Source: Rhizobium sp. Root1212
Lineage (GTDB): Bacteria > Pseudomonadota > Alphaproteobacteria > Rhizobiales > Rhizobiaceae
Assembly (NCBI RefSeq): GCF_001424985.1
Contig: NZ_LMDA01000010.1
Span: forward strand, 1-64,000
Direction of reading: 5' to 3'
DNA length: 64,000 bases
The position numbers and the translations under genes were made by a program. The first letter of the stretch is position 1; the number at the start of each line of letters is the position of its first letter. The notes below the pieces were generated by a model that saw only the letters and a program-made list of their open reading frames with translations, did not search any database and was not told the origin of the DNA. Shown piece after piece: positions 21,071-29,126 of the stretch.

Positions 21071-21499
21071 CTAATTGATATCGTCCGGCAGCACCGGCAG
21101 CGGCGCGACTTCGATGCCTTCCTCCAGAAGCGACTCGACTTCCTTCAGCGAGGCCTGGCCGATCAGGCCGCGTTGTTCGGCTTCGCCGTAGTGGATCTTG
21201 CGGGCTTCCTCGGGGAATTTTTCGCCGACGTCCTCGGAGTTCTCGCGGATGGTCTTGACCATGTCCCTGCTCTTCGAAACGGCCTCGCGGTGGGCTTCGT
21301 TGACCATCAGGGTGCGGGTCTCTTCCTTCTTGCGGGCGGTGGCGACGGAGGGGGCCATCAGCTGCTTGGAGATGGCGGCCGAGTTGCAGGTGGGACAGGT
21401 CAGGAGACCGCGCGCCACCTGGCCGTCGAAATCGGCCGAGGAGGAAAACCAGCCTTCGAAGGCATGGCCGTTGTCGCAGACGAGCGGGTACTTGATCAC
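21071..21499 (-). CDS. DUF1178 family protein
   Basis: A 142-residue DUF1178 protein, typical of Alpha- and Betaproteobacteria. It begins MIKYPLVCDNGHAFEGWF, has a CPTCNS pair that with the early Cys may bind zinc, and ends in an acidic tail (LLEEGIEVAPLPVLP). Function unknown. Its start overlaps the stop of the upstream nitrilase-like gene by four bases (21496-21499). Confidence 0.93.
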   Translation of the reverse strand: MIKYPLVCDNGHAFEGWFSSSADFDGQVARGLLTCPTCNSAAISKQLMAPSVATARKKEETRTLMVNEAHREAVSKSRDMVKTIRENSEDVGEKFPEEARKIHYGEAEQRGLIGQASLKEVESLLEEGIEVAPLPVLPDDIN

Positions 21500-22350
21500 G
21501 CCGCGAAATCTCCCGACGCGGGTGCTGCGTCTTCCAGCGTGAAGGCGCGGCCGTTCTTGAGGTTCGGGATTTTGGCGCGGGTGGCGGAGACCATGGTCGG
21601 GTCGATATCGGCGAGCACGATGGCTTCGCCCTCGCCGCCGGCTTCGCCCAAAATCTTGCCCCAGGGGTCGACGATCATCGAATGGCCGTAGGTGGTGCGT
21701 CCGTCCTCATGAAGCCCCCCTTGAGCGGCCGCGATGACGAACATGCCGTTTTCGATGGCGCGGGCGCGCAGGAGGATTTCCCAATGGGCCTCGCCGGTCT
21801 GTTTGGTGAAGGCGGCGGGGACGGACATGATCTCGGCGCCGGCCATCGCCTGACGGCGGAAAAGATCGGGGAAGCGCACGTCGTAGCAGATGGAAAAGCC
21901 GAGCGTGGCGAAGGGGAGTTCGGCCATCCTCGCCGTCTCGCCGGGGGAATAGGCTGAGCTTTCGCGGAAACTCTCGCCATTGTCGAGATCGACGTCGAAC
22001 ATATGGATCTTGTCGTAGTGCAGGATCTTCTTGCCGTCCGGGGCGAAGAGGAAGCCGCGGTTGGCGATCTTGCCGTCGCCGATACCGATGGCAGTCGAGC
22101 CGATATGGAGGTGGATGCTAAGGGTCGCCGCAAGCTCCGAAGCGCGGCGGACGATCAGGTCTTCTTGCTCGGTCTTCAGCATGGCGCGCAACGCCGGGCG
22201 GTCGCGCTGCATGGCGCCGGTCATTTCCGGGGTCTGGATATAGGTCGCGCCGTGGCCGGCCGCCTCGCGCACCAGCCGCGTCATCGCCTCGGCATTGGCC
22301 GCCGGGTCGATGCCGGAGCACATCTGGATGGCGGCAGCCTTGAAGACCAT
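21496..22350 (-). CDS. Carbon-nitrogen hydrolase (nitrilase superfamily, Nit1/deaminated-glutathione amidase-like)
   Basis: A 284-residue nitrilase-fold enzyme with the full Glu-Lys-Cys triad: Glu in YIQTPEMTG, Lys in LHYDKIHMFD, and Cys in FSICYDVRFPD. The sequence resembles the Nit1/YbeM branch that repairs deaminated glutathione, and its place next to grxC fits glutathione metabolism; the exact substrate is inferred. It is 12 bases after grxC. Confidence 0.93.
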   Translation of the reverse strand: MVFKAAAIQMCSGIDPAANAEAMTRLVREAAGHGATYIQTPEMTGAMQRDRPALRAMLKTEQEDLIVRRASELAATLSIHLHIGSTAIGIGDGKIANRGFLFAPDGKKILHYDKIHMFDVDLDNGESFRESSAYSPGETARMAELPFATLGFSICYDVRFPDLFRRQAMAGAEIMSVPAAFTKQTGEAHWEILLRARAIENGMFVIAAAQGGLHEDGRTTYGHSMIVDPWGKILGEAGGEGEAIVLADIDPTMVSATRAKIPNLKNGRAFTLEDAAPASGDFAA

Positions 22351-22362
22351 GTTCGGGTGTCC

Positions 22363-22620
22363 TTATGCGGCGAGCAGGGCGTCGAGCTTGCCGGCGCGTT
22401 CCAGCGCGTGCAGGTCGTCGCAGCCGCCGACATGGGTGTTGTTGATGAAAATCTGCGGGAAGGTCGTGCCACCGTTGGAGCGCGCGACCATCTCCTGGCG
22501 GATGTCCGGCGCATAGGTGGCGTCGTGTTCTTCGTATTCGACGCCCTTGGTTTCGAGCAGCTTCTTGGCGGCCGAGCAATAGCCGCAGAATTGACGCGTG
22601 TAGATCACAACCGATGCCAT
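22363..22620 (-). CDS. grxC: Glutaredoxin 3
   Basis: An 85-residue class I glutaredoxin with the dithiol active site CGYC (residues 12-15) and the TFPQIFINNTHVGGCDDL glutathione-binding region. It reduces disulfides and glutathionylated proteins using glutathione. The ATG at 22620 is chosen; a Met four codons earlier is also possible. It lies between the comF-like and nitrilase-like genes, all on one strand. Confidence 0.96.
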   Translation of the reverse strand: MASVVIYTRQFCGYCSAAKKLLETKGVEYEEHDATYAPDIRQEMVARSNGGTTFPQIFINNTHVGGCDDLHALERAGKLDALLAA

Positions 22621-22679
22621 CTGAAAATCCATCCTGTCGCCGGCCCGGTGCGACCTCTCCTGCCATGGGCCTTTCTTCG

Positions 22680-23477
22680 TCATATAAGACCGGTCACGGC
22701 TCTTGCAAAGGTCAAAACCGTGACTTCCGTGGCCCCTGCCCGCTTCAGCGCCCGCGTGGCGGCGCTGACGGTCGCGCCGGTGGTGTAGACATCGTCGACG
22801 AGGATGAGGCGGCGGCCGAAAATCGCCGGACGCTGGGCTTCGGGCACGGAGAAGGCGCCCTGGACGTTGTCGTGGCGAGCGGCTTTTCCGAGCCCCACCT
22901 GCTGGCGTGTGCGGCGGGTGCGCAGGAGGGCGGTGGCGAGGAAGGGTTTTCCCGACAGACGAGCGATGGTGCGGGCGAGTTCGGCGGACTGGTTGTAGCG
23001 GCGGCCCCAGAGGCGGAAGGCATGCAGGGGGACGGCGACGATGGCTTCCGAGCGGGCGACTTCACCATCGCCGGCGCGGATCATCCACTCGGCCATCATG
23101 ACCGCGAGATCGGTGCGGTCACGGTATTTCAGCGCGTGAACGAGGTTGCGGGCGATGCCGTCGTGGATGGCGACGGAGCGCAGGCGATCGAAGACCGGGG
23201 GATCGGCGATGGCATCGGCCGAGAGGATGCCGCGGCCGAGATCGTGGGTGAAGGGTAGCCCCAACACCTCGCAATAGGGGCGCTCGATCAGCCGCAGGCG
23301 CGACCAGCAGGCGGGGCAGACGCCGCCGTGGCGGGCGACGACGACGCCGCAGCCGGAGCAGATGGGCGGATAGACGAAATCAAGCGTGGCGTTTCCGAGG
23401 CGGCGCAGGCCGTCCGTCCAGCGGAGACGCCGGCGGTGCGGTGTCGAGCCCGGAATTTGCCCCTCGTCCCCATCCAT
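22680..23477 (-). CDS. ComF family phosphoribosyltransferase-like protein
   Basis: A 265-residue ComF protein: N-terminal four-cysteine zinc motif (CSGCGVVVARHGGVCPACW, about 38-56) and a C-terminal type I phosphoribosyltransferase domain with LILVDDVYTTGATVSAA (PRPP loop, near 225). ComF aids DNA uptake in naturally competent bacteria; in other bacteria its role is unclear. It heads the grxC-nitrilase-DUF1178 cluster and is divergent from the methyltransferase gene. Confidence 0.94.
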   Translation of the reverse strand: MDGDEGQIPGSTPHRRRLRWTDGLRRLGNATLDFVYPPICSGCGVVVARHGGVCPACWSRLRLIERPYCEVLGLPFTHDLGRGILSADAIADPPVFDRLRSVAIHDGIARNLVHALKYRDRTDLAVMMAEWMIRAGDGEVARSEAIVAVPLHAFRLWGRRYNQSAELARTIARLSGKPFLATALLRTRRTRQQVGLGKAARHDNVQGAFSVPEAQRPAIFGRRLILVDDVYTTGATVSAATRALKRAGATEVTVLTFARAVTGLI

Positions 23478-23537
23478 GCGGTTGACATTAGGGGCGTGCG
23501 GGTCTTTTTGCGAGCCTCAAAGTTGGAGTTCGATGCC

Positions 23538-24431
23538 GTGGATATCGTTTTCGATCAGGACCTCATCGCTGCCCGGCGCAAGCGCGCCTTGAGACATGGT
23601 GACGGCAAGGCAGGCTTTCTTCTCGACATCGCAGCACGGGAACTAGCCGAGCGGCTGAATGTCGTCGAGCGGCGGTTCGATGCAGCTGTGGAGCTGCACG
23701 GCTATACCGGGGCGGCGGCGCGGGAAATCCTGGCGACGGGCAAGGTCGGGACGCTGGAGCGGGTGGAAACGGATGCGGGTTTTGCCGGGCCGCATGAGAC
23801 GATCAAGGTCTCCTCGCTTGAGGTCGTGCCCGTGTCGCCGGAGAGCGTCAATCTCGTGGTTTCGCCGCTGTCGTTGCATCTGACCAACGATACGCCGGGC
23901 GTGTTTATCCAGATTCGGCGGGCGCTGAAGCCGGACGGGCTGTTTCTGGCGGCCATTCCCGGCAGCGGCACGTTGCAGGAACTGCGCGAAGTGCTGCTGG
24001 CGACCGAGGCGGAGATGAGCGGCGGGGCGAGCCCGCGGGTCATTCCCTTTGCCGATGTGCGCGATATGGGCGGGCTGTTGCAGCGGGCGGGCTTTACGCT
24101 GCCGGTTGCCGACACCGAGAACTATACCGTTCGTTACGGCTCGCTGTTTTCGCTGCTCAAGGATTTGCGGGCGATGGGGATGACCAATCCGCTGGCGGCC
24201 CGCAGCCGCAAGCCGCTGTCAAAGGCGTTTTTCCTGCGGGCGGCGGAGATTTACGCGGAACGGTTTGCCGATGCGGACGGACGCATCCGCGCCACCTTCT
24301 CGATCATCTATGTTTCCGGCTGGGCGCCGCATGAGAGCCAGCAGAAGCCGCTCGCACCGGGTTCGGCCCGCACGCGGCTTGCCGATGCGCTCGGCGTGAA
24401 GGAAGGCAAACTGAAGGACGAGGGGCAATGA
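23538..24431 (+). CDS. SAM-dependent methyltransferase (BioC-like)
   Basis: A 297-residue protein resembling BioC/NDUFAF5-type methyltransferases. The middle holds SVNLVVSPLSLHLTNDTPGV and FIQIRRALKPDGLFLAAIPG; motif I is weak (AVELHGYTGAAAREILATGK), lacking the usual GxGxG. I chose GTG 23538 because GGAG lies about ten bases upstream and the start reads M-DIVFDQDLIAARRKRAL as in relatives; the open frame extends far upstream without a ribosome site. The substrate is unknown; NDUFAF5-type complex I assembly is one option. Confidence 0.85.
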   Translation: MDIVFDQDLIAARRKRALRHGDGKAGFLLDIAARELAERLNVVERRFDAAVELHGYTGAAAREILATGKVGTLERVETDAGFAGPHETIKVSSLEVVPVSPESVNLVVSPLSLHLTNDTPGVFIQIRRALKPDGLFLAAIPGSGTLQELREVLLATEAEMSGGASPRVIPFADVRDMGGLLQRAGFTLPVADTENYTVRYGSLFSLLKDLRAMGMTNPLAARSRKPLSKAFFLRAAEIYAERFADADGRIRATFSIIYVSGWAPHESQQKPLAPGSARTRLADALGVKEGKLKDEGQ

Positions 24432-24444
24432 GCCTGTAAACGGC

Positions 24445-24621
24445 TCAACTCTTGCCTGCGCCGTCCATGGCCGCGACGATCCGGTCGAAAACGGCCGTCA
24501 ACGAGTCGGCGAACGCGCCCAGGCCGGCGATCAGCGCAACGGAAATGAGGGCGGCAATCAGGCCGTATTCGATCGCCGTCGCGGCGGTCTCGTCCTGCAT
24601 AAAACGGATGAACGTCTGCAT
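24445..24621 (-). CDS. Flp family type IVb pilin, orphan
   Basis: A 58-residue Flp/Fap-type pilin. The ATAIEYGLIAALISVALIAGL segment has the Glu-Tyr pair at the start of the hydrophobic helix, as in tad pilins. No prepilin peptidase (TadV/CpaA), secretin or ATPase is in the window, so if made it depends on a distant tad locus. It is convergent with the methyltransferase gene. Confidence 0.88.
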   Translation of the reverse strand: MQTFIRFMQDETAATAIEYGLIAALISVALIAGLGAFADSLTAVFDRIVAAMDGAGKS

Positions 24622-24719
24622 GGGTCCTGGAGCCTCTCGGTACGAGCAAGGGTCTTCAGTGCCCAAGCTTCCTGTCTAAAAATCCTTAGGCATAGCGGCT
24701 CCGCGCGGACGTTCCCGCG

Positions 24720-25040
24720 TCAGCAGCCGCTCTTGCCGCCGTTGGCGTCGATGATGCAGACGGCTCCGGGCATTTCCTGCAGCACGCTGCGGCGCACGGT
24801 GTAGCGCTTGGTCGAGCCGCCCGAGGGAATGGAACCGGTGGAGATATTGTCGTAATCGATCGGCGCGTTGGCGAGCACCTTGCCCGTCGTCTTCGACGAC
24901 AGCATCGGCGTCAGGATCAGCGTCAGCGCGATGACCGCCGTGCCGAAGAGGAGCGACAGATTGAGAACGCCGGTACGCCGGGACGGGCCTGGGGCCAGTT
25001 CCTTGTCCTGTACGGTTCTCCAGAATTCGTCGTCTGCCAT
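24720..25040 (-). CDS. Hypothetical single-pass membrane protein
   Basis: A 106-residue protein with a short cytoplasmic N-terminus, one membrane helix (about residues 26-47, LSLLFGTAVIALTLILTPML) and a Ser/Thr-rich extracytoplasmic C-terminus ending in Cys, with a second Cys near 91 that could form a disulfide. It is upstream of the Flp pilin on the same strand. No family recognised. Confidence 0.7.
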   Translation of the reverse strand: MADDEFWRTVQDKELAPGPSRRTGVLNLSLLFGTAVIALTLILTPMLSSKTTGKVLANAPIDYDNISTGSIPSGGSTKRYTVRRSVLQEMPGAVCIIDANGGKSGC

Positions 25041-25227
25041 TGCCTGCCTCTTTCGATGTATGCGCGATCCGCCGCCTGGGAAGCGACTGCCATGTCCGCA
25101 CCGACATTCACCCGATGGACGGGAGGGAATCATCCCGCCACCCAAAACCATCGACATTTTCTCAGGCTGGATTTTGCAACAAGGGTGCTAAACGTTCGAT
25201 TAACGAAGGCAGAAAATCGGGTGATTT

Positions 25228-25641
25228 TCAGAGCAGATCCATCAGATAAGGGATCAGCGGCTCGTCGGCCGGGGGCATCGGATATTCGCGCAGGGATTGC
25301 GGACGCACCCACTTCACCGCCTGCCCCTCGCGGCCATGGGCAACACCCTCGTAGCGGCGGCAGACATAGAGCGGCATCAAGAGGTGGAAATCGTCGTAGC
25401 TGTGGCTGGCGAAGGTGAGCGGCGCGAGGCAGGCGACCTTGGTCTTGATGCCGAGTTCCTCGTCAAGCTCGCGGATCAGTGTTTCTTCCGGGGTTTCGCC
25501 GGCTTCCACCTTGCCCCCCGGAAACTCCCAGAGGCCGGCGAGCGATTTGCCCTCAGGGCGTTGCGCCAGCAGGACGCGGCCGTCGCTATCGACGAGCGCG
25601 CAGGCCGCAACGAGGAGGATTTTCTGGCCGGCGGCGCTCAT
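25228..25641 (-). CDS. mutT: 8-oxo-dGTP diphosphatase MutT (Nudix)
   Basis: A 137-residue Nudix hydrolase with the motif GGKVEAGETPEETLIRELDEELGI (Gx5Ex7REUxEExGU intact, about 43-66). It cleanses oxidised nucleotides to prevent AT-to-CG transversions. The ATG at 25641 has GGAGA nine bases upstream, and lies two bases after the stop of the upstream GNAT gene. It is third in an argJ-GNAT-mutT operon, a common rhizobial order. Confidence 0.94.
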   Translation of the reverse strand: MSAAGQKILLVAACALVDSDGRVLLAQRPEGKSLAGLWEFPGGKVEAGETPEETLIRELDEELGIKTKVACLAPLTFASHSYDDFHLLMPLYVCRRYEGVAHGREGQAVKWVRPQSLREYPMPPADEPLIPYLMDLL

Positions 25642-25643
25642 GG

Positions 25644-26423
25644 TCATTCTCCAGCGCGACGATAGAGGTAGCGGTAGACGTCGCGGAAACCGAATTTCTT
25701 GTAGAGGGCGATCGCGGCATGGTTGTCGGCCTCGACCGCAAGCCAGGCCTGACGGGCACCGCGCAGCCGCGCCCAGCGCAGGGACGCCTGGACGATAGAG
25801 GTTGCCACGCCTTTGCGGCGTTCGCTCGGGGCGACGGCGAGCTGTAGCAGCCCGGCGAGATCATTGTCGTGCACGACGAGGGAGACGGCGGTGGGGCCGG
25901 TTTCGGCGGTCTCGAACACGAAGAGGCCGGTTTCCGGCTTGATGGCGGCGATAATGTCGGCGAGGCCGGTCTTTTTCGAGGCATCGTCGCCGGTGACATC
26001 AAGGCGGGCATCGACGAAGCGGGCGATATCGCGGGTCGGCAGGTGCTCGAGGCCGTCATTGCTTTCGAGCGACTGGATGTCTGATATCATGACGCGGGTT
26101 TCGGCGATGCGCGACCAGCCCTTCTCGTCCATGTAATCGATCAGGGCCTGCGGGGTGAGCGGGGTCTGGCGCACGGTCAGCGCACGGCCGCCTTCGGAAA
26201 AGCGGCGGGCGGCCTTTTCCAGGCGGGCGACGATATCGCGGCTGTCGGAAGGATCGAGCGGGTTGACGGAGTTCAGCCGGCGCGAATCGTGGTTGGCGGT
26301 CAGGCGGATCAGCCAGCTGCCGTCATAGGCGACGGCATCGGCCGGCCAGGCGCGGAAGCCGACCGCTTCCAGACGCCGCACCAGGGGAAGTTCCGGGCCT
26401 GTCGTCACGTCGGGAATGCTCAT
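25644..26423 (-). CDS. GNAT family N-acetyltransferase
   Basis: A 259-residue protein with a C-terminal GNAT domain; the acetyl-CoA pyrophosphate loop is VAPSERRKGVATSIVQASLR (about 190-209), followed by NHAAIALYKKFGFRDVYRYL. The first 120 residues form a second, degenerate GNAT-like half. Substrate unknown. Its start overlaps the argJ stop by one base, so it is translationally linked to argJ. Confidence 0.92.
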   Translation of the reverse strand: MSIPDVTTGPELPLVRRLEAVGFRAWPADAVAYDGSWLIRLTANHDSRRLNSVNPLDPSDSRDIVARLEKAARRFSEGGRALTVRQTPLTPQALIDYMDEKGWSRIAETRVMISDIQSLESNDGLEHLPTRDIARFVDARLDVTGDDASKKTGLADIIAAIKPETGLFVFETAETGPTAVSLVVHDNDLAGLLQLAVAPSERRKGVATSIVQASLRWARLRGARQAWLAVEADNHAAIALYKKFGFRDVYRYLYRRAGE

Positions 26424-27664
26424 CAGCTGCGGTAGTCCCCGTTGATCTCGACATATTCCTTGGTGAGATCGCAGGTGTAGACCGTCGCGGTGCCGGAGCC
26501 GAGGCCGATCTCGACGCGGATGGTGATGTCCTGTTCCTTCATGACGGCGGTCGCGGCGGCTTCCGAATAGGCGGGATCGCGCTCGCCTTCGACGGCGACG
26601 CGGACATCGCCGAACCAGATGGCGAGACGGTCGCGATCAGCCAGTTCGCCGGACTTGCCGACAGCCATGACGACGCGGCCCCAATTGGCGTCTTCGCCGG
26701 CAACCGCGGTCTTCACCAGCGGCGAATTGGCGATCGACAGGCCGATGCGCTTGGCCGCAGCATCGCTTTCGGCACCTTCGACGACGACTGACACCATCTT
26801 GCGGGCACCTTCGCCGTCGCGCACGACCTGAAGCGCAAGGTCCTTCAGGAGATCGTTGAGGGCGGCCCGGAAGCCGGCAAGGGTCGGGCTTGCGGCATCC
26901 GAGATCGGGATCTGGCCGTCATGGGCGGCGGCACCGGTGGCAAACAGCATCAGCGTGTCGGAGGTGGAGGTGTCGCTGTCGACGGTGACGGAGTTGAAGG
27001 TCGGGCCGACGCCGTCGCTCAAAAGGGCTTGAAGCGCGGCGGGGGCGATGGCGGCATCGGTGACGACGAAGGAGAGCATGGTGGCCATATCCGGCGCGAT
27101 CATGCCGGCGCCCTTGGCGATGCCGTTGATCGTGACGGTGGTGCCGCCGATCTCGGCGGTTCGGGTCGCGACCTTCGGATAGGTGTCCGTTGTCATGATC
27201 GCCTTGGCGGCTTCGAGCCAGAAATCGCCGGTGCCGCGTTCGTTCATCGCGCCGAGCACGCCGGCAAACTTGGTGGCATCGAGCGGTTCGCCGATGACCC
27301 CGGTGGAGGCGAGGAAGACTTCGGTCGGCTCGCAGCCGACGGCCTCGGCGGCGGACTGTGCGGTAAGTTCCGTGGCGGCTTTGCCCTTCTTGCCGGTAAA
27401 GGCATTGGCATTGCCGGAATTGACGACGACGGCGCGGGCCGCACCGCCGGACAGATGCGCACGGCAGAGATCGACCGGAGCTGACGGGCAGCGCGAGCGG
27501 GTGAAGACGCCGGCAACGGCGGCGGGCTCGTCGAACACCATCAGCAGGACGTCGGTGCGGTTCTTGTACTTGATGCCCGCTTCGGCGGTCGCCATGCGCA
27601 CGCCCCGGATGGACGGCATGGCCGGATAGGATTTCGGAGCGAGAGGAGAAACGGAACCGGACAT
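26423..27664 (-). CDS. argJ: Bifunctional ornithine acetyltransferase / N-acetylglutamate synthase
   Basis: A 413-residue ArgJ. The autoprocessing nucleophile is Thr195 in [16 protein letters not shown], where the precursor self-cleaves into alpha and beta chains. It transfers acetyl from N-acetylornithine to glutamate in the cyclic arginine pathway, and may also make N-acetylglutamate from acetyl-CoA. The ATG at 27664 gives the normal N-terminus. It heads the argJ-GNAT-mutT operon. Confidence 0.97.
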   Translation of the reverse strand: MSGSVSPLAPKSYPAMPSIRGVRMATAEAGIKYKNRTDVLLMVFDEPAAVAGVFTRSRCPSAPVDLCRAHLSGGAARAVVVNSGNANAFTGKKGKAATELTAQSAAEAVGCEPTEVFLASTGVIGEPLDATKFAGVLGAMNERGTGDFWLEAAKAIMTTDTYPKVATRTAEIGGTTVTINGIAKGAGMIAPDMATMLSFVVTDAAIAPAALQALLSDGVGPTFNSVTVDSDTSTSDTLMLFATGAAAHDGQIPISDAASPTLAGFRAALNDLLKDLALQVVRDGEGARKMVSVVVEGAESDAAAKRIGLSIANSPLVKTAVAGEDANWGRVVMAVGKSGELADRDRLAIWFGDVRVAVEGERDPAYSEAAATAVMKEQDITIRVEIGLGSGTATVYTCDLTKEYVEINGDYRS

Positions 27665-27831
27665 GATCAATCCCTGCTTGAGCGCCTGCAAACGAAATCC
27701 CGAAAAGCGGCGGGCTCTCGGGATCGGTCGGATTCGGAAACGTCTTACACCAGAAAGGCATGACCGTTCAAAGACGAATGGGGCCTGCTGGATCGTGGTT
27801 ACAACAGAGGTCGGAGTATTCTTGCTCTGTC

Positions 27832-27874
27832 GTCCCCTCTCCCCGCGTGCGGGGAGAGGGCTAGGGTGAGGGGC
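27832..27874 (-). repeat. Rhizobial intergenic palindrome, type A
   Basis: GTCCCCTCTCCCCGC-GTGC-GGGGAGAGGG then CTAGGGTGAGGGGC. It is the inverted counterpart of the 9358 copy and lies upstream of argJ. Confidence 0.8.
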
Positions 27875-27907
27875 CGAAGCTTCGACAAATACGGAGGGAG
27901 CGGTGCT

Positions 27908-27960
27908 GCCCCTCATCCGGCCTGTCGGCCACCTTCTCCCCGCTCGCGGGGAGAAGGGAG
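27908..27960 (+). repeat. Rhizobial intergenic palindrome, type B
   Basis: GCCCCTCATCCGGCCTGTCG then GCCACCTTCTCCCCGCTCGCGGGGAGAAGGGAG. It lies 34 bases from the type-A copy at 27832, making a mosaic pair between argJ and the parvulin gene. Confidence 0.8.
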
Positions 27961-28015
27961 ATACCGCACCTTCCGCAACCTCCTCGCCTGCTTGGGAAAG
28001 AGGCCGCTCTCAGTC

Positions 28016-28876
28016 TTAGTTGGCCTGTTCAGCCTTGTTGGCTTCATCATAAGCCTTCTTCAGCGCCGGATCGGTGATATCGACGGCCGATTCCTTCTTG
28101 GCGGCTTCCAGCAGCGCGACGTACTTGTCGCGCATGACCAGCTGCTTGACCTGCGGCTCGACCTGATCCAGCGTCGGCGGGGCCTGGGTGCGCTTGTCTT
28201 CCAGCAGGATGACGTGATAGCCGAACTGGGTCTTGACCGGGGCTTCGGTGTACTTGCCCTTCTCCAGCTTGAAGGCGGCTTCGGAGAATTCCGGAACCAT
28301 GCGGTCCTTGGTGAAATAGCCGAGATCGCCGCCATCGGCCTTGTTCGGGTCGGTCGACTTTTCCTTGGCGAGTTCGGCGAAATCCTTGCCGCCGTCGAGT
28401 TCCTTGATGACGGCCTTGGCTTCGTCTTCAGTCTTCAGAAGGATATGGCGGGCCTTCACTTCTTCCGGCGGGGTGATCTTGGAGATTTCGGCGTCGTAGC
28501 GGGCCTTGACCTCCTCGGCGGTGACGGCATCGACGACGTGCTTCTTGAAATAGGCGTTGTGCAGCTCGCGCTCGGTCAGATAGGCGATGCGCTTCTTGAA
28601 GGCTTCGTCGTTCTGCAGGCCTTCCTTGTCGGCATCCTTGGCGAGCAGCTTGACGTCGATCAGGCCGGAAAGAGCTGCAGCGCGCTTCTGGTCGTCCGGC
28701 AGCTGGGCGAGCTGCGGATCAAGGCCGGAGACGGCGAGATCGACTTCCGACTTGGTGATTTCGGCGGCGCCGACCTTCGCCACGACCGGATCGGCCGCAT
28801 CTTCAGCAAGCACCGGGGCCTTGCCGGCCATCAATGCAACGAGAGCGACGGCAGCAAGCAACTTGTATTTCGACAT
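28016..28876 (-). CDS. Periplasmic parvulin-type peptidyl-prolyl isomerase
   Basis: A 286-residue protein with a signal peptide (MSKYKLLAAVALVALMAG..., about 25 residues), a SurA_N-like helical domain (about 30-140) and a parvulin rotamase domain (about 145-235; KARHILLKTEDEAKAVIKEL, FAELAKEKSTDPNKADGGDL, GYFTKDRMVPEF). It folds exported proteins in the periplasm. The start at 28876 has AAGG eight bases upstream. It is divergent from secA, so exported-protein folding and translocation sit side by side. Confidence 0.94.
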   Translation of the reverse strand: MSKYKLLAAVALVALMAGKAPVLAEDAADPVVAKVGAAEITKSEVDLAVSGLDPQLAQLPDDQKRAAALSGLIDVKLLAKDADKEGLQNDEAFKKRIAYLTERELHNAYFKKHVVDAVTAEEVKARYDAEISKITPPEEVKARHILLKTEDEAKAVIKELDGGKDFAELAKEKSTDPNKADGGDLGYFTKDRMVPEFSEAAFKLEKGKYTEAPVKTQFGYHVILLEDKRTQAPPTLDQVEPQVKQLVMRDKYVALLEAAKKESAVDITDPALKKAYDEANKAEQAN

Positions 28877-28986
28877 TCTCAAACCTTTCGAGAGTGGTCA
28901 TCCGAAACCGCGATCGGCGGTCGGCATACAGGCTCCACATCACCAGAATGTGGCGGTTCTGTAGCCTTTGCGCACGTCAAGTCCCG

Positions 28987-29015
28987 TTGACATAATTCGA
29001 CCCCCCTCTTATCTG
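28987..29015 (+). promoter_or_regulatory. Probable sigma-70 promoter of secA
   Basis: TTGACA (28987-28992), a 17-base spacer, then TATCTG (29010-29015), about 111 bases upstream of the secA start in the divergent gap. The -35 is perfect and the -10 matches four of six positions. Confidence 0.5.
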
Positions 29016-29126
29016 TCACGCAACCTCGCGTCCAGAACACATCCGGGCGTTTCGTCTTATTTCGCGGCTTTTGGACGCGGCAATACATGCCGGCTTGCCG
29101 GCCAGTAACAAGAAAGGACCATTCAT

